DNA from: Desulfuromonadaceae bacterium UBA5613
GTDB lineage: Bacteria > Desulfobacterota > Desulfuromonadia > Desulfuromonadales > UBA2197
NCBI GenBank assembly: GCA_002424625.1
Contig: DIKR01000030.1
Span: 7,858 to 16,420, forward strand
DNA length: 8,563 nt
Reading direction: 5' to 3'
Shown here: piece by piece, positions 6,618-8,563 of the stretch
How the letters are laid out: each line of letters opens with the position of its first letter
Numbering within the stretch: position 1 is the stretch's first letter
Made by a program: the position numbers and the translations under genes
Notes under the pieces: generated by a model
What the model was told of the DNA's origin: nothing
Database searches by the model: none
Seen by the model: the letters and a program-made list of their open reading frames with translations, nothing else

Positions 6618-6640
6618 TGGGGATCAACTTTATTGATGCA

Positions 6641-6662
6641 GGAGCAGGCTGGAGCCTGCTCC
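6641..6662. repeat. REP-like perfect palindromic hairpin upstream of mutL
   Basis: GGAGCAGGCT (6641-6650), a 2-nt centre GG, then AGCCTGCTCC (6653-6662) form a perfect 10-bp inverted repeat in the 64-bp gap between the ATPase stop and the mutL start. Neither direction has a U tract after it, so it is not a classic intrinsic terminator. Its form resembles intergenic REP-type palindromes; that it recurs in the genome is inference. Confidence 0.6.
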
Positions 6663-6681
6663 TTGATATTCTGACAAGAAA

Positions 6682-7623
6682 TCAGCCTTTAAATTCGAGA
6701 CGATCGAGCATACTTTCAATATCGTCGAGATCGCTGGCCGCCAGCGGCGCTGTTGCTGGAACCTGGTTATCGACGATGACCGGTCGCGGCGCCGCGGGCT
6801 GCAGACTGGGCCGCAACAGGCCGAGATCGCCGGCAACACTCTGCACAATCCGCAGATCGACATGATTCTGTTTTCGCAAAAAAGCTTCGAGCAAAGCGTT
6901 GTCACAAACCGTGTTAATCAAGCGCGGCACCCCGCCGGTACAGGAATGAATGGCGGGAATCGACTCCGGCTGAAAGATCATCCGTCGCGATCCGGCAATA
7001 TGGAGACGATAGCGGATATACGATTCGGTGAGAGTGGCGGTCAAAGACTTCAAGTGATACTTGAGGGCGACCCGCTGCGCCAACGGTTCGTCGAGACGCA
7101 GACAGTCCTCCATCTCGACCAGGCCAAAAAAGACAATATTCAAAAGTTTCTTGCCGGGAATCTCCAGATTAAGGAGACCGCGAAACTCTTCCATCAATGC
7201 CCGGCTCTGCAGCATCTGCGCTTCATCGATCAAGACCACCGCCGTCTTGCCGGATTCATGGATCTGCAGCAAGCGATCATAGAGTTGCCGCAACAACTCG
7301 AGGCGATCTTCTTTCGGGTCTACAACGCCGAGCTGCAGGGCGATGCGGGTGAGGATCCATTCCGGGGTGACTCCGGAGTGGACCATGACCAAAAGGGACG
7401 ACTGATAGCGCTCCTCGCTGAGACGATCGAGCATACGACGGGCCAGAGTGGTCTTCCCGGCGCCGACGCCGCCGACCAGCACCGCCAGCCCTTTGTTCGA
7501 GTCGACGGCATACATCAAGCGGGTCAAAGCCTGACTGTGCTGATCGCTGTTAAAAAAGAAGCGCGCATCCGGTGCATTGGAGAATGGTTCCCGCTCCATG
7601 CCGAAAAAATCGACATAACTCAT
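6682..7623 (-). CDS. ExeA/MshM-like AAA+ ATPase
   Basis: A 313-residue P-loop ATPase of the family that includes GspA/ExeA and MshM, associated with type II secretion and pilus assembly. Visible features are the N-terminal FFGMEREPFSNAPDARFFF, Walker A GGVGAGKTT (51-59), Walker B VVLIDEAQ (129-136), a sensor-1-like strand LLNIVFFG (160-167), the conserved LAQR (181-184) with the putative arginine finger, and GGVPRLINTVCDNALL (230-245) near sensor 2. It is short: after about residue 270 there is only a Pro/Ala-rich linker and an acidic end (DLDDIESMLDRLE). The transmembrane helix and peptidoglycan-binding domain of ExeA are absent, so it is likely soluble. The ATG at 7623 is chosen because the GTG two codons upstream overlaps the Shine-Dalgarno GAGGTG (7627-7632). 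The acidic TPR gene ends 12 bp upstream. The exact pathway is not determined here. Confidence 0.88.
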   Translation of the reverse strand: MSYVDFFGMEREPFSNAPDARFFFNSDQHSQALTRLMYAVDSNKGLAVLVGGVGAGKTTLARRMLDRLSEERYQSSLLVMVHSGVTPEWILTRIALQLGVVDPKEDRLELLRQLYDRLLQIHESGKTAVVLIDEAQMLQSRALMEEFRGLLNLEIPGKKLLNIVFFGLVEMEDCLRLDEPLAQRVALKYHLKSLTATLTESYIRYRLHIAGSRRMIFQPESIPAIHSCTGGVPRLINTVCDNALLEAFLRKQNHVDLRIVQSVAGDLGLLRPSLQPAAPRPVIVDNQVPATAPLAASDLDDIESMLDRLEFKG

Positions 7624-7626
7624 AAA

Positions 7627-7632
7627 CACCTC
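7627..7632 (-). promoter_or_regulatory. Ribosome-binding site of the ATPase gene (decides the start)
   Basis: GAGGTG on the minus strand; its GAGG core lies 5 nt before the ATG at 7623. The in-frame GTG at 7629 lies within this site and is therefore unlikely to be the start. The site falls in the 12-bp gap after the TAA of the upstream TPR gene, consistent with co-translation. Confidence 0.7.
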
Positions 7633-7635
7633 GCT

Positions 7636-8563
7636 TTAAACAAATGAGATCCGATCTTTGCCCGGAGAGACCGATTCGGGGGTGTCACCTGCGCTTTTAT
7701 CTGACTCCACAGCCATCAGGGTCCGCAGCGCGTCGATCTTTTCGCCGACATTGCGGAAGAAAGGGTCGTGGTCAGCCACGGCTGCAAAGCTGCCAAGGGC
7801 GTCGGCCGGACGACCCCAGACTTCATAAACAAGGCCGAGTTCGTACTGCGTGCTGATCTTGTCGGCCGCCTGCACATCCGGCCGGGCAATGGCGGCGATA
7901 AAGACCGCCTCGGCATCAGCAAAGGAGCCCTTCTCCGCATAACAGATGCCGATGAGAATCAGGGAATCGGCCAAACGTTTCGGACTGCGCATTGACTTTT
8001 TAAATTCTGCGATGGCATCGTCCAACAACCCCATCTCTTTGTAGGCAATCCCGAGATCGTGGTGCGCTTCGCTATCCTCTTGCTCCGTCTCAAGATCGGC
8101 CTCTGTTGGAGTTTCCGCAAAGTCACTGTCAAAGCGAAAGCGAGGGTTCTCGTCGACACTTGCCGGAGCAGCCGTGTCCTGCCGGTCCCAGTCACCCTGG
8201 ATCTCTGCCGCGAGATCAAAGAAATCATCAACCGGCAAAGCAGCGCTGGCGGCTTGATCTCCAGCAACCGACGCAGGTTCCCCCATCGCGCCGGTCAGCA
8301 GCTCTTCTAAAGCGGCAAGCTCGGCGTCGAGATCAGCTTCTTCCTCCAAAGGTTCAAGCTCAAGGATCTCGTCATCATCCTCCGGCACAAGAAGAGCCTC
8401 GGGCTCGTCATCATCCTCTGCAAGGATCTCCAGCTCGAGATCCTCGATGACGGCATTGTCAAGCTCTTCTTCTGCCTCGATAATCTCTTCAGGATCAGCG
8501 TCGAACTCAGCGTCGAGGAGCGTGGTGCCGTCTTCAACCTCGTCAGCCGGCCCGGTTTCGACC
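7636..8563 (-). CDS. Acidic TPR protein, N-terminus beyond window edge
   Basis: The frame is open from the TAA at 7636-7638 to the right edge, giving 308 visible residues; an internal GTG at 8388 is not a convincing start because the same acidic composition continues upstream of it. Visible residues 1-90 are extremely acidic (runs such as EAEEEL, AEDDDEPEA, PEDDDEILELEPLEEE). A hydrophobic-acidic segment DDFFDLAAEI follows at about 112-121, then a low-complexity linker. About three TPR units lie at 165-192 (HHDLGIAYKEMGLLDDAIAEFKK), 196-228 and 238-268. A short tail ends the protein. The form suggests a scaffold with a flexible, negatively charged arm. The ATPase gene starts 12 bp downstream, so the products may act together, perhaps in secretion or pilus assembly (inference). 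I do not recognise a specific name. Confidence 0.85.
   Translation of the reverse strand, partial: VETGPADEVEDGTTLLDAEFDADPEEIIEAEEELDNAVIEDLELEILAEDDDEPEALLVPEDDDEILELEPLEEEADLDAELAALEELLTGAMGEPASVAGDQAASAALPVDDFFDLAAEIQGDWDRQDTAAPASVDENPRFRFDSDFAETPTEADLETEQEDSEAHHDLGIAYKEMGLLDDAIAEFKKSMRSPKRLADSLILIGICYAEKGSFADAEAVFIAAIARPDVQAADKISTQYELGLVYEVWGRPADALGSFAAVADHDPFFRNVGEKIDALRTLMAVESDKSAGDTPESVSPGKDRISFV
8361..8430 (-). repeat. Decayed acidic coding repeats in the TPR gene
   Basis: CTCGTCATCATCCTC occurs at 8368-8382 and again at 8404-8418, a 36-bp (12-codon) offset. CAAGGATCTC occurs at 8361-8370 and 8421-8430, beside the two copies. They encode the repeated EDDDE segments of the acidic arm. 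This suggests the arm grew by small in-frame duplications, although convergence of Glu/Asp codons is also possible. Confidence 0.5.

Noticed and set aside
6623..6637. ATCAA-N5-TTGAT as an FNR/CRP-type site before mutL
   Set aside because: The half-sites are in the opposite order to an FNR box (TTGAT-N4-ATCAA) and the spacing differs, so I do not call it a regulator site.
6641..6662. The palindrome upstream of mutL as an intrinsic terminator
   Set aside because: Neither strand has a run of U after the stem; it is listed as a REP-like hairpin instead.
4884..6674. A 596-codon plus-strand open frame antisense to mutL
   Set aside because: It mirrors a complete mutL with all motifs intact. Its translation shows no recognisable domain and is rich in Arg/Gly as expected from an antisense frame of a GC-rich gene. 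Long antisense frames are common in such DNA.
6862..7647. A 261-codon plus-strand open frame over the ATPase gene
   Set aside because: It is the shadow of a well-conserved AAA+ gene, without recognisable motifs of its own.

Overview
The window is a compact bacterial chromosomal segment of moderately high GC. Eight of its nine genes lie on the minus strand. Gene content points to the Desulfuromonadia/Geobacter group: a PxxKW-type cysteine-rich mini-protein, a DUF512 radical SAM protein, mutL-miaA-hfq in tandem, and an ExeA-like ATPase beside an acidic TPR protein. This taxonomic reading is inference from protein character; no rRNA or other marker gene is present.

Layout in window order: (1) the N-terminal two thirds of a phosphoglucomutase/phosphomannomutase (minus strand, cut by the left edge); (2) a 135-bp divergent intergenic region with promoter-like elements; (3) the only plus-strand gene, an orphan 100-residue eight-cysteine PxxKW protein; (4) a strong bidirectional terminator with a UUCG loop; (5) a minus-strand pair, an all-TPR protein preceded by a PDZ/radical SAM/DUF512 protein; (6) an intrinsic terminator just downstream of hfq; (7) the tightly packed group mutL-miaA-hfq; (8) a REP-like palindrome ahead of mutL; (9) an ExeA/MshM-like AAA+ ATPase and, upstream of it, a very acidic TPR protein that runs off the right edge.

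On the minus strand, transcription runs right to left. The acidic TPR gene and the ATPase gene are 12 bp apart and probably form the end of a secretion- or pilus-related operon whose start lies outside the window. mutL, miaA and hfq are coupled by a one-base stop/start overlap and a 12-bp gap, and end at the terminator after hfq. The DUF512 and TPR genes follow beyond that terminator, so they are expressed by read-through or from a promoter I could not place.

Several gene starts differ from the longest possible reading frame: miaA (GTG overlapping the mutL stop), hfq, the ATPase and the DUF512 gene. No mobile element, tRNA, rRNA or CRISPR array was seen, and no gene-free stretch exceeds 300 bases. 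I found no clear new multi-gene system. The least understood items are the PxxKW protein, the DUF512 protein and the acidic TPR/ATPase pair.
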